This document shows, piece after piece, positions 45,302 through 55,139 of a stretch of DNA of 64,000 bases. The stretch spans positions 1 through 64,000 of the forward strand of contig JAHBVY010000004.1 in assembly GCA_019637265.1 (NCBI GenBank), in the 5' to 3' direction. The notes beneath the pieces were generated by a model. The model was given only the letters and a program-made list of their open reading frames with translations. It did no database searches and had not been told where the DNA came from. Both the position numbers and the translations under genes were made by a program. The DNA is from Polyangiaceae bacterium. Its GTDB lineage: Bacteria > Myxococcota_A > Polyangia > Polyangiales > Polyangiaceae. Positions within the stretch are counted from its first letter, which is position 1. Every line of letters begins with the position of its first letter.

Positions 45302-48300
45302 TCACTCCGCGGGCGCGCCCTGAATCGCGGCGTCGAGCGCGGCCTCCTCCTCCGTGGGCCGACGGTAGCGCGACATGAAGCTGTAGAGCGCGGGCACCAG
45401 GTAGAGCGAGAGGAAGGTGGCGCCGAGCATGCCACCGGCCACCGCGATGCCCAGCGACTGACGGCTACCGCCGGCGGCGCCCATGGAGAGCGCGATGGGC
45501 ATCACGCCGAGGATGGTGGCGAAGCTGGTCATCATGATCGGGCGGAACCGCCCCGTGGCGGCCTCCACCACGGCCTCATGCTTGGAGAGGCCGTCCTTCT
45601 GCCGGTGATTGGCGAACTCGACGATCAGGATGCCGTTCTTCGTCACCAGACCGATCAGCATGATGATGCCGATTTGGCTGAAGATGTTGAGGGAGGAGCT
45701 GGTGAGCGCGAGCGCCAGCACCGCGCCGCCGAGCGACATGGGCACCGTGAGCAGGATGATGAACGGATCCACGAAGCTCTCGAACTGCGCCGCCAACACC
45801 AGGTACACGATGAGCAGCGCCAGCCCGAACGCGAACGCCATGCTGGAGGAGCTGTCGCGCAGGTCGCGCGCCTCACCCGCGAGGTCCGTCTGGATGTTCG
45901 ACGGGAGCACCTCCTTCGCGACCTCATCCAGCGCGCGCACGCCATCACCCAGGGTGTAGCCGGGCATCATGCTGCCGCTGATGGTCGCCGAGACGTAACG
46001 ATTGTAGCGGTAAATAGCGCCTGGCACGGTGTTCTCTCGCCAGCGCACCAGGTTCTCAAGGGAGACCAGCTCACCCTTGTTGCTGCGTACGTGCACCTTA
46101 CGGAGGTCGGCCGGCTCCTTGCGGAATGGGCGGTCTAGCTGACCAATGATTTGGTACTGCCGGCCGTCCATCACGAAGTAGCCGAAGCGCTGATCACCGA
46201 AGGTGAGCTGCAGGGTGCGCGCCACCTGCTCCGCGGTGATGCCCAGCTCCGCCGCTCGAGCGCGGTCGAGCTCCACCGTGGTCTCCTCGCGGTTGATCTT
46301 GAAGTCGGCGTCCACGAAGCGAAGCTCCGGGCGCCGCCCCGCCGCCTCCAAGAACGGCGGAAGGGCGCCGAGCAGCGCCTCCACGGTGGGCGCTTGGAGC
46401 ACGTAGTTGAGCGGCTGACCCGCGAAGCGAGAGCCGATGGTCGGCGGCTGCGCCGGGAAGATACGCAAGGTGTCGAAGCGGGCGAGCCCCTGGGAGAGCT
46501 GGTTGAAGATCTCCTCCTGAGAGCGCTGACGATCTTCCGGCTCGTGCAGGTAGATGTTCTGCATGCCGGTGTTCACCGCGCCGCCGCGCATGGCGGTGAT
46601 GCTGAAGGTGCGACGCACCTCCGGCACGTTGTCAGCGATCCAGACGGCTACCTCATCCAGCGAGCGCCGGGTGTAGTCGTAGGTGGCGGACTCCGGCGCG
46701 CGCACGTTCACGCGGATATTGGAGCGATCTTCCAGCGGCGCGAGCTCTTGCGGCAGGCGGCTGCCCTGCCACACCACGTAGCCGGCGATCAACGCCATCA
46801 GCGGGAACACCGCCCAGCGCACCCGCATGAAGCCGAGCAAGGAGGCGCGATAGGTGCGGGTCATCCAGATGAAGAAGGGCTCCGTCACCCGCTGCAGCCA
46901 CCCCGCGCGCTCCTTGGGCTTCAGCAGGAAGCGGCACATCATCGCCGAGAGGCTGAGCGCCACGAAGGCGCTCACCAGCACCGACCCGGCGACCACCACC
47001 CCGAACTCCCGGAACAGGCGCCCGGTGAGCCCCTGCAAGAACACGATGGGGAGGAACACCGCCGCCAAGGCGAGCGTGGTGGCGATGACCGCGAAGTAGA
47101 TCTCACGCGAGCCCTCGAGCGCCGCTTGGAGCGGCGTACGCCCCGCTTCTATCCGCGCGTACACGTTCTCCAACACCACGATGGCGTCGTCACACACGAG
47201 GCCAATCGCCAGCACCAGCCCCACCAAGGTGAGGATGTTGATGGAGAACCCCATCAAATACATGATGAAGAACGCGGAGACGATGCTCACCGGGATCGCC
47301 ACCACGGGCACGATGGTCGCGCGCCAGTCGCGCAGGAACGCGAAGATGATCAGCACCACCAGCCCGAAGGCGATGAGCAGCGTCTCCTCCACCTCGGAGA
47401 TGGATTTACGGACGAAGGTGGTGAAATCGTAGCCTATCTCCACCTCGTATTCGGGCGGTAGAGACTCCTTGATGCCCTCGTAGCGCCGGTAAAATTCGTC
47501 AGCTATCGCGACCGCGTTGGTGTTCGGCTGCGGCACCACCGCGATGCCCACCATCGGCACGCCGAACTGGGCCATGCCGCTCCGCAGGTTCTCCGCGCTC
47601 AGCTCCGCGCGGCCCACGTCGGCCAGCGTGATCAGGCGACCATTTTCCGAGCGGATATTGAGGCGATTGAACTCCTCGGGCGTGGAGAGCTTGGCGATGG
47701 TGCGCAGGCCGAGCTCGGTGTCCTCCCCCTCGAGCCGCCCCGCGGGGAGATCCACGTGCTCGCGACTCAGCGCCGCCTGAACGTCCAGCGGGGTCACGCC
47801 GTGCGCCGACAGCCGCTCGGCGTCGAGCAGGAGCCGCATCGCGTAGCGCTTGTCCCCGAAGATGCGCACCGAAGCCACGCCGGGGATGGTCTGCACCCGC
47901 GGCTTGATGATGCGGTCCGCCATGGCAGCGATGTCCAAGATGGACTTGGTGTCGCTGTTCAGCGTCATGAACACGATGGGGGAGGCGTCCGCATCGGCCT
48001 TCTCCACCGTGGGTGGGTCCACGTCGCCAGGTAACAGGCGCCGCGCGACGGCCACCTTGTCGCGCACGTCGTTGGCGGCCGCCTCCATGTCCACCGAGAG
48101 CTCGAACTCCACACGGATCTCGCTTCGACCCTCGGCGCTGGTGCTGCTCAGCACGCGGATCCCCGCGACGCCGCTGATGCTCTCTTCGATGGGCTCCGTG
48201 ATCTGCGATGAGATCACCTCGGGGCTCGCCCCGGGGTACGTGGTGGTGACGGTGACGATGGGCGGGTCCACCGCGGGGTACTCGCGCACCCCCAGGAAGG

Positions 48301-48388
48301 TGAAGCCCACCACGCCGAACAGCACGATCACCGCCGCGAAGACGATGGCCAGCACGGGGCGACGGATGCTGAGATCGGAGAGCGTCAC
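45302..48388 (-). CDS. RND efflux pump permease, HAE-1 (AcrB/MexB-like)
   Basis: 1028 residues, full length for the family. SIRRPVLAIVFAAVIVLFGVV is TM1; two large periplasmic loops follow; the central set GLVLAIGLVCDDAIVVLENVYAR has the proton-relay Asp pair, and ATGRFRPIMMTSFATILGVMPIAL is the second conserved part near the C-terminus. Twelve membrane helices expected. Exports drugs, metabolites or lipids with proton entry. Its GTG start overlaps the stop of the adaptor gene (GTGA), so the two form an operon. The outer-membrane channel (TolC type) is not encoded here. Confidence 0.95.
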   Translation of the reverse strand: MTLSDLSIRRPVLAIVFAAVIVLFGVVGFTFLGVREYPAVDPPIVTVTTTYPGASPEVISSQITEPIEESISGVAGIRVLSSTSAEGRSEIRVEFELSVDMEAAANDVRDKVAVARRLLPGDVDPPTVEKADADASPIVFMTLNSDTKSILDIAAMADRIIKPRVQTIPGVASVRIFGDKRYAMRLLLDAERLSAHGVTPLDVQAALSREHVDLPAGRLEGEDTELGLRTIAKLSTPEEFNRLNIRSENGRLITLADVGRAELSAENLRSGMAQFGVPMVGIAVVPQPNTNAVAIADEFYRRYEGIKESLPPEYEVEIGYDFTTFVRKSISEVEETLLIAFGLVVLIIFAFLRDWRATIVPVVAIPVSIVSAFFIMYLMGFSINILTLVGLVLAIGLVCDDAIVVLENVYARIEAGRTPLQAALEGSREIYFAVIATTLALAAVFLPIVFLQGLTGRLFREFGVVVAGSVLVSAFVALSLSAMMCRFLLKPKERAGWLQRVTEPFFIWMTRTYRASLLGFMRVRWAVFPLMALIAGYVVWQGSRLPQELAPLEDRSNIRVNVRAPESATYDYTRRSLDEVAVWIADNVPEVRRTFSITAMRGGAVNTGMQNIYLHEPEDRQRSQEEIFNQLSQGLARFDTLRIFPAQPPTIGSRFAGQPLNYVLQAPTVEALLGALPPFLEAAGRRPELRFVDADFKINREETTVELDRARAAELGITAEQVARTLQLTFGDQRFGYFVMDGRQYQIIGQLDRPFRKEPADLRKVHVRSNKGELVSLENLVRWRENTVPGAIYRYNRYVSATISGSMMPGYTLGDGVRALDEVAKEVLPSNIQTDLAGEARDLRDSSSSMAFAFGLALLIVYLVLAAQFESFVDPFIILLTVPMSLGGAVLALALTSSSLNIFSQIGIIMLIGLVTKNGILIVEFANHRQKDGLSKHEAVVEAATGRFRPIMMTSFATILGVMPIALSMGAAGGSRQSLGIAVAGGMLGATFLSLYLVPALYSFMSRYRRPTEEEAALDAAIQGAPAE

Positions 48389-49494
48389 TGGGCCTCACTC
48401 TCGGGCCGCACCGGGGAGCCGTCCTTCAAGCGCAGCAGGTTGCTGATGATCACCTGATCGCCCGGTGAGAGCCCGCTCGTGATCTCCACCTGCTCGGCGT
48501 CACGCGAGCCGACCTCCACGAGCACCGAGCGCGCCACGCCGTCCTTCAGCACGAACACCCGCCGTCCATCGAGCCCCGGCAGCACGGCGATGGACGGGAT
48601 GAGGATGGCTTGGTCATCCGAGATGGTGAGCTCCACCTGAGCGAAGCTGCCTGGCATCAGCCCCGGCTCGGCCTCCACCACCCCGCGCACCAAGATGCTG
48701 CGCGAGGTGGAGTCCACCCGCGGCTCGAAGGCGGTGACCTTGCCCTCGAAGGTCTTCGTGCTTCCTTCCACGCGGAAATGGAAGCTGCGCCCCGCCTGCA
48801 CCATGCTCGCGTAGCGCTCAGGCAACGCGAAATCGAGCTTCAGCTGGCTCGTGTCGTGGAGCGTGGTCAGCACCACTTGCGGTGATAGCCAGGCTCCCTT
48901 ACTCACCTGGCGCAGCCCCAACGTGCCGTCGAAGGGCGCGCGGATCGTGGTCTTGGCCAGCTCCGCCGCGAGCACGCGCTGCTGCGCCTCCAAATCTTCC
49001 ACCCGCGCCATCACCTCATCGCGCTGAGAGGTCGGCGTGAGGCCTTGCTCGTAGAGCTTCGCCTCACGCGCCGCGACGCTCTTCGCGAGCTTCTGCTGCA
49101 CCTTGAGCTGCCGTAAGCGCGCGGACAAATCCGACGAGTCGAGCACGAACAGCACGTCACCGCGCTTGACGCGTGAGCCCTCCTCCACGCGGATATCCAC
49201 CAAGCGGCGGCTCAGCTCCGACACCAACGCCACCGACTCGCGCGCGAGCAAGGTCCCCGTCGCGGGCACCTTGGTCTCCAGCTTCTGCGGGCTCGCCGGG
49301 AACAAACGCACCGGCAGCGCCTGCGCCGCGCCCTGAGGCCGCGACGCGCCCTTGGCGGGGCCCTCCTTGGCCGGCACCGCTGCGCCGTCCTTGGCAGGCG
49401 CCGCCGCACCCTCGGAGCAAGCGGGGAGCGCGAGCGCCACCCCGCCGATCACCAGGGCGAGTGGAGCTCCCACTCGGGCGAATCGTCGAAGCAT
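48385..49494 (-). CDS. RND periplasmic adaptor (membrane-fusion protein), lipoprotein
   Basis: 369 residues from ATG 49494 (MLRRFARVGAPLAL); an open but leaderless stretch lies upstream. Leader with lipobox ALPACSEG, a Lys/Ala/Pro spacer, then KVPATGTLLARESVALVSEL, RLVDIRVEEGSRVKRGDVLFV (lipoyl-type half), helical hairpin QLKVQQKLAKSVAAREAKLYE, KTTIRAPFDGTLGLRQVSKGAW (second half), barrel and membrane-proximal domains. Works with the downstream permease. MdtA/AcrA-like. Confidence 0.93.
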   Translation of the reverse strand: MLRRFARVGAPLALVIGGVALALPACSEGAAAPAKDGAAVPAKEGPAKGASRPQGAAQALPVRLFPASPQKLETKVPATGTLLARESVALVSELSRRLVDIRVEEGSRVKRGDVLFVLDSSDLSARLRQLKVQQKLAKSVAAREAKLYEQGLTPTSQRDEVMARVEDLEAQQRVLAAELAKTTIRAPFDGTLGLRQVSKGAWLSPQVVLTTLHDTSQLKLDFALPERYASMVQAGRSFHFRVEGSTKTFEGKVTAFEPRVDSTSRSILVRGVVEAEPGLMPGSFAQVELTISDDQAILIPSIAVLPGLDGRRVFVLKDGVARSVLVEVGSRDAEQVEITSGLSPGDQVIISNLLRLKDGSPVRPESEAQ

Positions 49495-49624
49495 AGAGGG
49501 GATTGATGGAGCCAGGAGGTGACGAGGGCAACCGTAAACCAGCAGCACGAACGGAGTATTCCACGCTCGAGCGAGGAAACCGGGTGCTTGCGATCGGCCC
49601 GAACGGCGACGACACTGCCTCCGC

Positions 49625-50659
49625 ATGAAGGTCCAACACTGGCTATCGCCCCTCCTCCTCCTCCCCATCGCCTGCGGCGGCGCACCGCCGCCCGAGCCGG
49701 TCGAGCCTGAGCCGGTCACCTACGCCCCACCGGAGCCTCCCGAGCCGCCACCTCCGCCGGAGCCCACGGAGGAAGAGAAGGCGCAGCAAGCCGCCGCCGA
49801 GAAGCTCGCGAAGGAGTTCGAGGTGCTCGACCAGGAGATCGCCGCAGAGGCCGAGCGCTGGACGGACGAGCTCCGCGCGGAGGCGACCAAGCTGGCGAAC
49901 GCCAACTACATCAACGCCGCCACCGGCATCGCCCAGATCATGAAGGGCAACCACCGCACGCCCGGTCACGCCGATCGCGACGTGTACCGGCACCCCAAGG
50001 AAACCCTGGATTTCTTCGGGATCAAGCCGAACAGCGTGGTGCTCGAGCTGTCGCCTGGCGCAGGTTGGTACACCGAGCTGCTCGCCCCCTTCCTCGCGAA
50101 GAAGGGCAAGCTGGCGGTGACGGTGGGCGACGCCACGCGGCCGCGCACCGAGCGCGGCACGCTCTACGCCCAGCGCACCGATGCGTTCCTGAAGAAGTCG
50201 CCCGAGCTGTTCGGCAAGGTGGAGACCATCCTGGTCGATGGTAAGGCACCCAGCCTACCTCAGGAGGGCACCCTGGACTTCGTGCTGACCTTCCGCAGCA
50301 TGCACGGCTGGCACAACGACAAGCTGATGGGCGCGTGGCTCGGCGAGATCCACAAGGCGCTGAAGAAGGGCGGCGTGCTCGGCGTGGAGCAGCACCGCGC
50401 CAAGCCCGACGCGAACCCCGACGAGTCCGCGAAGAAGGGCTACCTGCCGGAGGCGTTCGTGATCGCTCAGGTGGAGGCCGCTGGCTTCAAGCTCTCGAAG
50501 AAATCCGAGGTCAACGCGAACCCCAAGGACACCACGGATCACCCGGAGGGTGTGTGGTCACTTCCCCCCACCCTGCGCTCCGCAGATCCAGCAGAGAAGG
50601 AGAAGTACCGTGAGATTGGGGAGAGCGATCGGATGACCCTACGCTTCGTCAAGCAGTGA
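49625..50659 (+). CDS. Class I SAM methyltransferase, lipoprotein (COG4798-like)
   Basis: 344 residues. A lipobox at LPIACGG, a Pro/Glu-rich spacer to about 50, a charged helix, then HPKETLDFFGIKPNSVVLEL, SPGAGWYTELLAPFLAKKGK (SAM motif I), FVLTFRSMHGWHNDKLM, KALKKGGVLGVEQHRAKPD and AQVEAAGFKL. The DxF SMHGW pattern belongs to the COG4798 predicted methyltransferases, known mainly as exported proteins of proteobacteria. Why a SAM-dependent enzyme would be exported is not understood; some members may bind other ligands. Confidence 0.82.
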   Translation: MKVQHWLSPLLLLPIACGGAPPPEPVEPEPVTYAPPEPPEPPPPPEPTEEEKAQQAAAEKLAKEFEVLDQEIAAEAERWTDELRAEATKLANANYINAATGIAQIMKGNHRTPGHADRDVYRHPKETLDFFGIKPNSVVLELSPGAGWYTELLAPFLAKKGKLAVTVGDATRPRTERGTLYAQRTDAFLKKSPELFGKVETILVDGKAPSLPQEGTLDFVLTFRSMHGWHNDKLMGAWLGEIHKALKKGGVLGVEQHRAKPDANPDESAKKGYLPEAFVIAQVEAAGFKLSKKSEVNANPKDTTDHPEGVWSLPPTLRSADPAEKEKYREIGESDRMTLRFVKQ

Positions 50660-50883
50660 TAAAAGGCGGATCCTAACCCCACCTACGCTCCGCCTCCCGA
50701 CGTGACGGGCGGCGGAGCCTTCAGGATCCCATGCCCAACCTGCTCCGCCCGCGTCACCCTCATCCAACTGGTTCGTCCGTCGTACTCAATCCCGGAACGG
50801 GCGCGCCTCCCAGCGCGAGCGGGGGCATCGCGGGCGCGACCGAGCACCCGGCCTCGCGCCCAACGAAGCGCCCGGCTCCGTGG

Positions 50884-53178
50884 GTGAGCGCGCGGCGCAG
50901 CGGGCTCTCCGTCGCGCCGCTGCTCGGCTTGCTGGTGAGCCTCACGGCGGCGTGCACCGACGAGCCGCTGGGCGGCGACGGCGGTCGCTTGGAGACGCGC
51001 TTCGAGATCCGCGAGAGCGTGGAGCAGCTCCAAGTCACCCACGCGGAGCCGGGCGTCACCCTGACGCTCTTGGATGCTCAGGGGAACGAACTGGATCAGG
51101 GCACGGTGGATGAGCTGGGCAGCCTGATGTTCCGCGAGGTGCCGCCGGGGCAGGGCCTGCGCATCGAGCAGCCAGACACGGGTGAGCTGAGTCGGTCGCT
51201 CCGGGTGCTGGGCGTGGACGAGAGCCTCCCTGACACCTCGTTCTACGAGCGGCAGGCGCTCGTACCCGGGTTCCAGTACATCGAGACCCGCGACGGCACG
51301 CGCCTCAGCGCCTACATCACCCTGCCTGGCCCGGTGGAGGACGGCCCCTACCCCACCGTCGTGAACTACTCCGGGTACGACCCCTCCAAGCCCGGCGGCC
51401 CCATCGGCCTCAACCTGCCCGACGCCTGCGACACCTTCCCCACCCTGTGCGACGCGCCGAACGATCCGTCCGCGATGATCGCCAGCCTGATGGGCTATGC
51501 CACGGTGAGCGTCAACGTGCGCGGCACCGGCTGCTCGGGCGGCGCCTACGACTACTTCGAGCCGCTGCAGCTGCTCGACGGCTACGACGTGATCGAGGTG
51601 GTCGGCCGTCAGCCCTGGGTGCTGCATAACCACGTGGGAATGACGGGGCTGTCCTATCCCGGCATCAGCCAGCTGTTCGTCGCCAAGACGCGGCCACCGC
51701 ACCTCGCCGCCATCACGCCGCTCGCGGTGATCGCCGACACGGGGACCTCGGTGCTCTTGCCCGGGGGGATCTACAACGACGGCTTCGCGCTCAGCTGGGC
51801 GTCGTACGTGCTCCACGGCGCGCGGCCCTACGGGCAGGGCTGGGAGCAGAGCCGCGTGGACGAGGGCGACACCATCTGCGAGGAGAACCAGTTGCTCCAC
51901 GGTCAGGCGGTGGACGCCGTGGCCAAGGCGCTCGCCAACCCGTTCCGCGATCCTCCGGTCGCCGATCCGGTGAACCCCAGCCTGTTCGCCGATCAGATCG
52001 AGGTGCCCATCTTCATGACCGGCGCCTGGCAAGACGAGCAGACGGGCGGCCACTTCCCGGCCCTGTTCGACAAGTTCGTCAACTCCCCGGTGACGAAATA
52101 CACGGTCTACAACGGCGCCCACATGGACGGCTTCACGCCGCACATCCTCACGGAGTGGAAGACCTTCCTCGACCTCTACGTCGCGCGCCAGGTGCCCAAG
52201 GTGGATCCGCTGGTGCGCGCCGCCTCGCCCTTGTTCATCAAGGAGCTGTTCGGCGCCACGCTCCAGCTCGGCCCTGATCGCTTCGCGGAGCACGAGACCC
52301 ACGCGGCCGCGCTCGCCGCCTACGAGGCGGAGGACGACGTGCGCGTCATCTTCGAGGTGGGCGGTAAGCCGGGCGGCACCCCCTACGCGCCAGAGGGCAG
52401 CTTCGAGGAGCGGTTCCCGGCGTGGCCCATCCCAGCCGCCCAGCCGCTCCGCTACTTCCTCAACGCGGATGGTCAGCTCACCGATCTAGAGCCCTCCACC
52501 GGCGCCGACAGCGGCTCCTCCTTCCGCTTCAATCCAGCGTTAGCCCAGCTGACGAACCTGAACGGGGACAACCCAGGCGTCATCGATCCTGACTGGAACT
52601 GGTTCACGCCGGATCATGGCGACGCCATCACCTTCGAGACCGCGCCGCTCACGGAGGACTTGGTGCTCCTGGGCCACGGCTCCGCCGATCTGTGGATCCG
52701 CTCCACCGCGGCGGACGCCGACATCCAGGTGAACGTGACGGAGGTGCTGCCGAGCGGCGAGGAGATGTACGTCCAGAGCGGCATGCTGCGCGCCAGTCAC
52801 CGCAAGCTCGCTCCGGACGCGACGGTCCTGCGCCCGGTGAAGACTCACCTGCGGGCGGACGCGGAGGATCTACCGAACGGCGAGTGGACGCTGGTGCGCG
52901 TGGAGATCTTGCCCGTCGCCCACGTGTTCCGCACCGGCTCCAAGCTGCGCGTGAACGTGCAGACGCCCGGCGGGAACCACGCCAGGTGGCGCTTCATCTT
53001 GAGGGATCTCGGTGACGGCGTGGTCCACTCCGTCGCGCACTCCGCGATTTACCCTTCGAGCGTGGTGTTCTCCCACGTGCCTGGCGTCACCGCTCCCGCC
53101 GAGGCGCCCGGTTGCGTGCTCCGCGCGCAGCCATGCCGCACCGCCGCGCCCATCTCCAACCTGCCCTACGCTCCGTGA
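50884..53178 (+). CDS. S15/CocE-type Xaa-Pro dipeptidyl-peptidase-like hydrolase, lipoprotein
   Basis: 764 residues from GTG 50884 (reads MSARRSGLSVAPLLGLLVSL), which gives a neat leader with lipobox LTAAC; an ATG at 50731 precedes it. After a short beta region comes the hydrolase with GTRLSAYITLPGP, GSGLS..., nucleophile GMTGLSYPGISQ (Ser), TGAWQDEQTGGH (Asp) and NGAHMDGF (His), then the C-terminal jelly roll (FRTGSKLRVNVQTPGGNH). Typical of CocE/NonD or PepX-C proteins that split peptides or esters. Probably at the cell surface. The following gene overlaps by four bases. Confidence 0.85.
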   Translation: MSARRSGLSVAPLLGLLVSLTAACTDEPLGGDGGRLETRFEIRESVEQLQVTHAEPGVTLTLLDAQGNELDQGTVDELGSLMFREVPPGQGLRIEQPDTGELSRSLRVLGVDESLPDTSFYERQALVPGFQYIETRDGTRLSAYITLPGPVEDGPYPTVVNYSGYDPSKPGGPIGLNLPDACDTFPTLCDAPNDPSAMIASLMGYATVSVNVRGTGCSGGAYDYFEPLQLLDGYDVIEVVGRQPWVLHNHVGMTGLSYPGISQLFVAKTRPPHLAAITPLAVIADTGTSVLLPGGIYNDGFALSWASYVLHGARPYGQGWEQSRVDEGDTICEENQLLHGQAVDAVAKALANPFRDPPVADPVNPSLFADQIEVPIFMTGAWQDEQTGGHFPALFDKFVNSPVTKYTVYNGAHMDGFTPHILTEWKTFLDLYVARQVPKVDPLVRAASPLFIKELFGATLQLGPDRFAEHETHAAALAAYEAEDDVRVIFEVGGKPGGTPYAPEGSFEERFPAWPIPAAQPLRYFLNADGQLTDLEPSTGADSGSSFRFNPALAQLTNLNGDNPGVIDPDWNWFTPDHGDAITFETAPLTEDLVLLGHGSADLWIRSTAADADIQVNVTEVLPSGEEMYVQSGMLRASHRKLAPDATVLRPVKTHLRADAEDLPNGEWTLVRVEILPVAHVFRTGSKLRVNVQTPGGNHARWRFILRDLGDGVVHSVAHSAIYPSSVVFSHVPGVTAPAEAPGCVLRAQPCRTAAPISNLPYAP

Positions 53179-53729
53179 GCCTCACCATCGAAGATCTGCG
53201 CGCGATGCGGCCGAGTGAGCTCGCGGAGCTGCTCGCGCGCGGTTACTCGATCGAGGCGAGCGAGCTGGAGGACACGGAGTACAACGGGGTCAGCCTGGGG
53301 CTGCCGCGGCTGATCGAGCGGCTCACCTGGACGAAGTTCATCAAGACCTTCCACCGCGACCCCCAGTCAGGGAAGCTGCGCGGTTGGAACGTGCGCGTGG
53401 TGCAGACCCCGCTCAGTGATCCGCGCTGGGAACCGCAGCTGGAAAAGGACGGCAGCCCCAAGAGCTTCGGGCACTACGAGGTGAGGGAGCTCGGTGACTA
53501 CCAGGTGCCCAGCGCGCTCACCCGCGGCCTGATGATCGACTACGCCCCCGGCGCGTCGTCCCTCTCCCCCATGAGCCGCCTCCGTGACCCCATCGTCGCG
53601 CTCGAGCCAGGCCACACCGAGCTGCTGCTCGGCTGGTCCTACTTGGACCTCGGTGGCGCCCGCCTGAAGACGCCGAGCTACTTCGCCTTGCTGCGCGGCG
53701 GCCCTCTGAGCCACATCGCGCAACCTTAG
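53175..53729 (+). CDS. Conserved hypothetical protein
   Basis: 184 residues starting at GTG 53175 (VSLTIEDLRAM, GTGA overlap with the S15 gene), cytoplasmic as no leader is seen. Patterns SIEASELEDTEYNGVSLGLP, RLIERLTWTKFIKTFHRDP, YEVRELGDYQVPSALTRGLM and TELLLGWSYLDLGG form a compact, mixed protein. I do not recognise a family; coupling to the S15 gene may reflect only compact layout. Confidence 0.65.
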   Translation: MSLTIEDLRAMRPSELAELLARGYSIEASELEDTEYNGVSLGLPRLIERLTWTKFIKTFHRDPQSGKLRGWNVRVVQTPLSDPRWEPQLEKDGSPKSFGHYEVRELGDYQVPSALTRGLMIDYAPGASSLSPMSRLRDPIVALEPGHTELLLGWSYLDLGGARLKTPSYFALLRGGPLSHIAQP

Positions 53730-53814
53730 GCTCGCGCGCATATTTCCACACGGGAATACACACGCCACGAGGCCCGTAGGGCGCCCCCTCCGCAACCGGG
53801 TGAGGGTCGCGCGG

Positions 53815-54930
53815 CTACACCCGCTCACGTAGCAGCGTGAGCGCCCTCCGGAGCGGCTCCGCAGCCCCCCACAGGAGCTGGTCCCCCACGGTGAACGCCG
53901 CCAGGTACTCCGGCCCCATCTTGAGCTTCCGGATCCGCCCGATCGGCACTCGGAGCGAGCCATTCACCGCCTGGGGCGAGAGCTTGGCCAGCGTCGCGTC
54001 GCGGTTGTTCGGGACCACGTCCACCCAGTTGTTGCCCTCTTGGATCACGCTCTCCACCTCACTCAGCGAGATGGGGCGCGTCAGCTTGATGGTGAGCGCC
54101 TGGGAGTGGCAGCGCATCGCGCCCACCCGCACGCACAGGCCATCCACTGGGATGGGCGGATCATTGTCGAGAATCTTGTTGCTCTCCGCGTGCCCCTTCC
54201 ACTCCTCGCGCGTGGCGCCATCCGGCATGTCACGATCGATCCAGGGGATGAGGCTGCCCGCCAGCGCCGCGCCAAATTTTTCCTTACGGAAATCATCAGC
54301 GCTCAACGTAGCGGACACCTGACGATCCAGCTCCAAGATGGCGCTCGCCGGGTCCTCCGCCAGCCCGGCCCCCGCCGCGCCAATCTGCTGCATCTGCAGC
54401 ACCAGCTCGCGCATGTGCGCCGCGCCCGCGCCAGAGGCCGCTTGGTAAGTCATGCTGCTCACCCACTCCACCCAGCCGCGCTGATACAGCCCGCAGATGG
54501 CCATCAGCATCAAGCTCACGGTGCAGTTCCCTCCGATGAAGTTCTTGATGCCGCTCGCGATGGCGCGCTCAATCACCGGACGATTCACCGGATCGAGCAC
54601 GATGACGCTGTCCTCATCCATGCGCTTGGTGCTCGCCGCGTCGATCCAGTAGCCGTCCCAGCCCGCGCTCCGGAGCGCCGGCAGCACCTGGCTCGTGTAG
54701 TCGCCGCCCTGACAAGTGATGATGGCCTGGTTCGCCGCGAGCGCCTCCAGGTCGAACGCGTCCTTCAGCGCACCCCCGCCACCGAGGGCAGGCCCCGGCT
54801 GCCCCACCTGCGAGGTCGAGAAGAAGTCACAGCTGAGGCCGTTGAGGTCACCCTCACGCTGCATCCGCTCGAGCAGCACCGAGCCGACCATCCCACGCCA
54901 ACCCACCAGTCCAACCTTCGAGAGGCTCAT
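53815..54930 (-). CDS. asd: Aspartate-semialdehyde dehydrogenase
   Basis: 371 residues. VGLVGWRGMVGSVLLERM (NADP fold), STSQVG, ITCQGGDYT, YWIDAASTKRM, FIGGNCTVSLMLMA (catalytic Cys136), and RCHSQALTIKL (His region) match the gamma-proteobacterial long form of Asd. Reduces L-aspartyl-4-phosphate to the semialdehyde, leading to lysine, threonine, methionine and diaminopimelate. No other genes of the pathway are next to it. Confidence 0.96.
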   Translation of the reverse strand: MSLSKVGLVGWRGMVGSVLLERMQREGDLNGLSCDFFSTSQVGQPGPALGGGGALKDAFDLEALAANQAIITCQGGDYTSQVLPALRSAGWDGYWIDAASTKRMDEDSVIVLDPVNRPVIERAIASGIKNFIGGNCTVSLMLMAICGLYQRGWVEWVSSMTYQAASGAGAAHMRELVLQMQQIGAAGAGLAEDPASAILELDRQVSATLSADDFRKEKFGAALAGSLIPWIDRDMPDGATREEWKGHAESNKILDNDPPIPVDGLCVRVGAMRCHSQALTIKLTRPISLSEVESVIQEGNNWVDVVPNNRDATLAKLSPQAVNGSLRVPIGRIRKLKMGPEYLAAFTVGDQLLWGAAEPLRRALTLLRERV

Positions 54931-55139
54931 CGCGCCGACGCTAGCAGAGTGGTTTCACCCGAGCACAGTTCGGCGCACGAACCTCAGCCGCAGGCCCGAA
55001 GGCGGTCATCACACCTCTCACTACGAACGACCACCACCACCCACGAACGGTCACCTGCGCCTACCTCGATGGGGGAGGGGGATCGGGGGGTTCGCTCACG
55101 CTGGAAACCCTGCGCGTCCCTCGGGCCCCGGCGCGCGGC

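Noticed and set aside
46151-47461. A 436-codon plus-strand frame inside the RND permease region
   Set aside because: Antisense to the permease; His/Arg/Glu-rich composition follows from the opposite strand's codons.
50683-52302. A 539-codon minus-strand frame opposite the S15 peptidase gene
   Set aside because: Antisense shadow with biased composition and no motif, while the plus strand has the full S15 active site.
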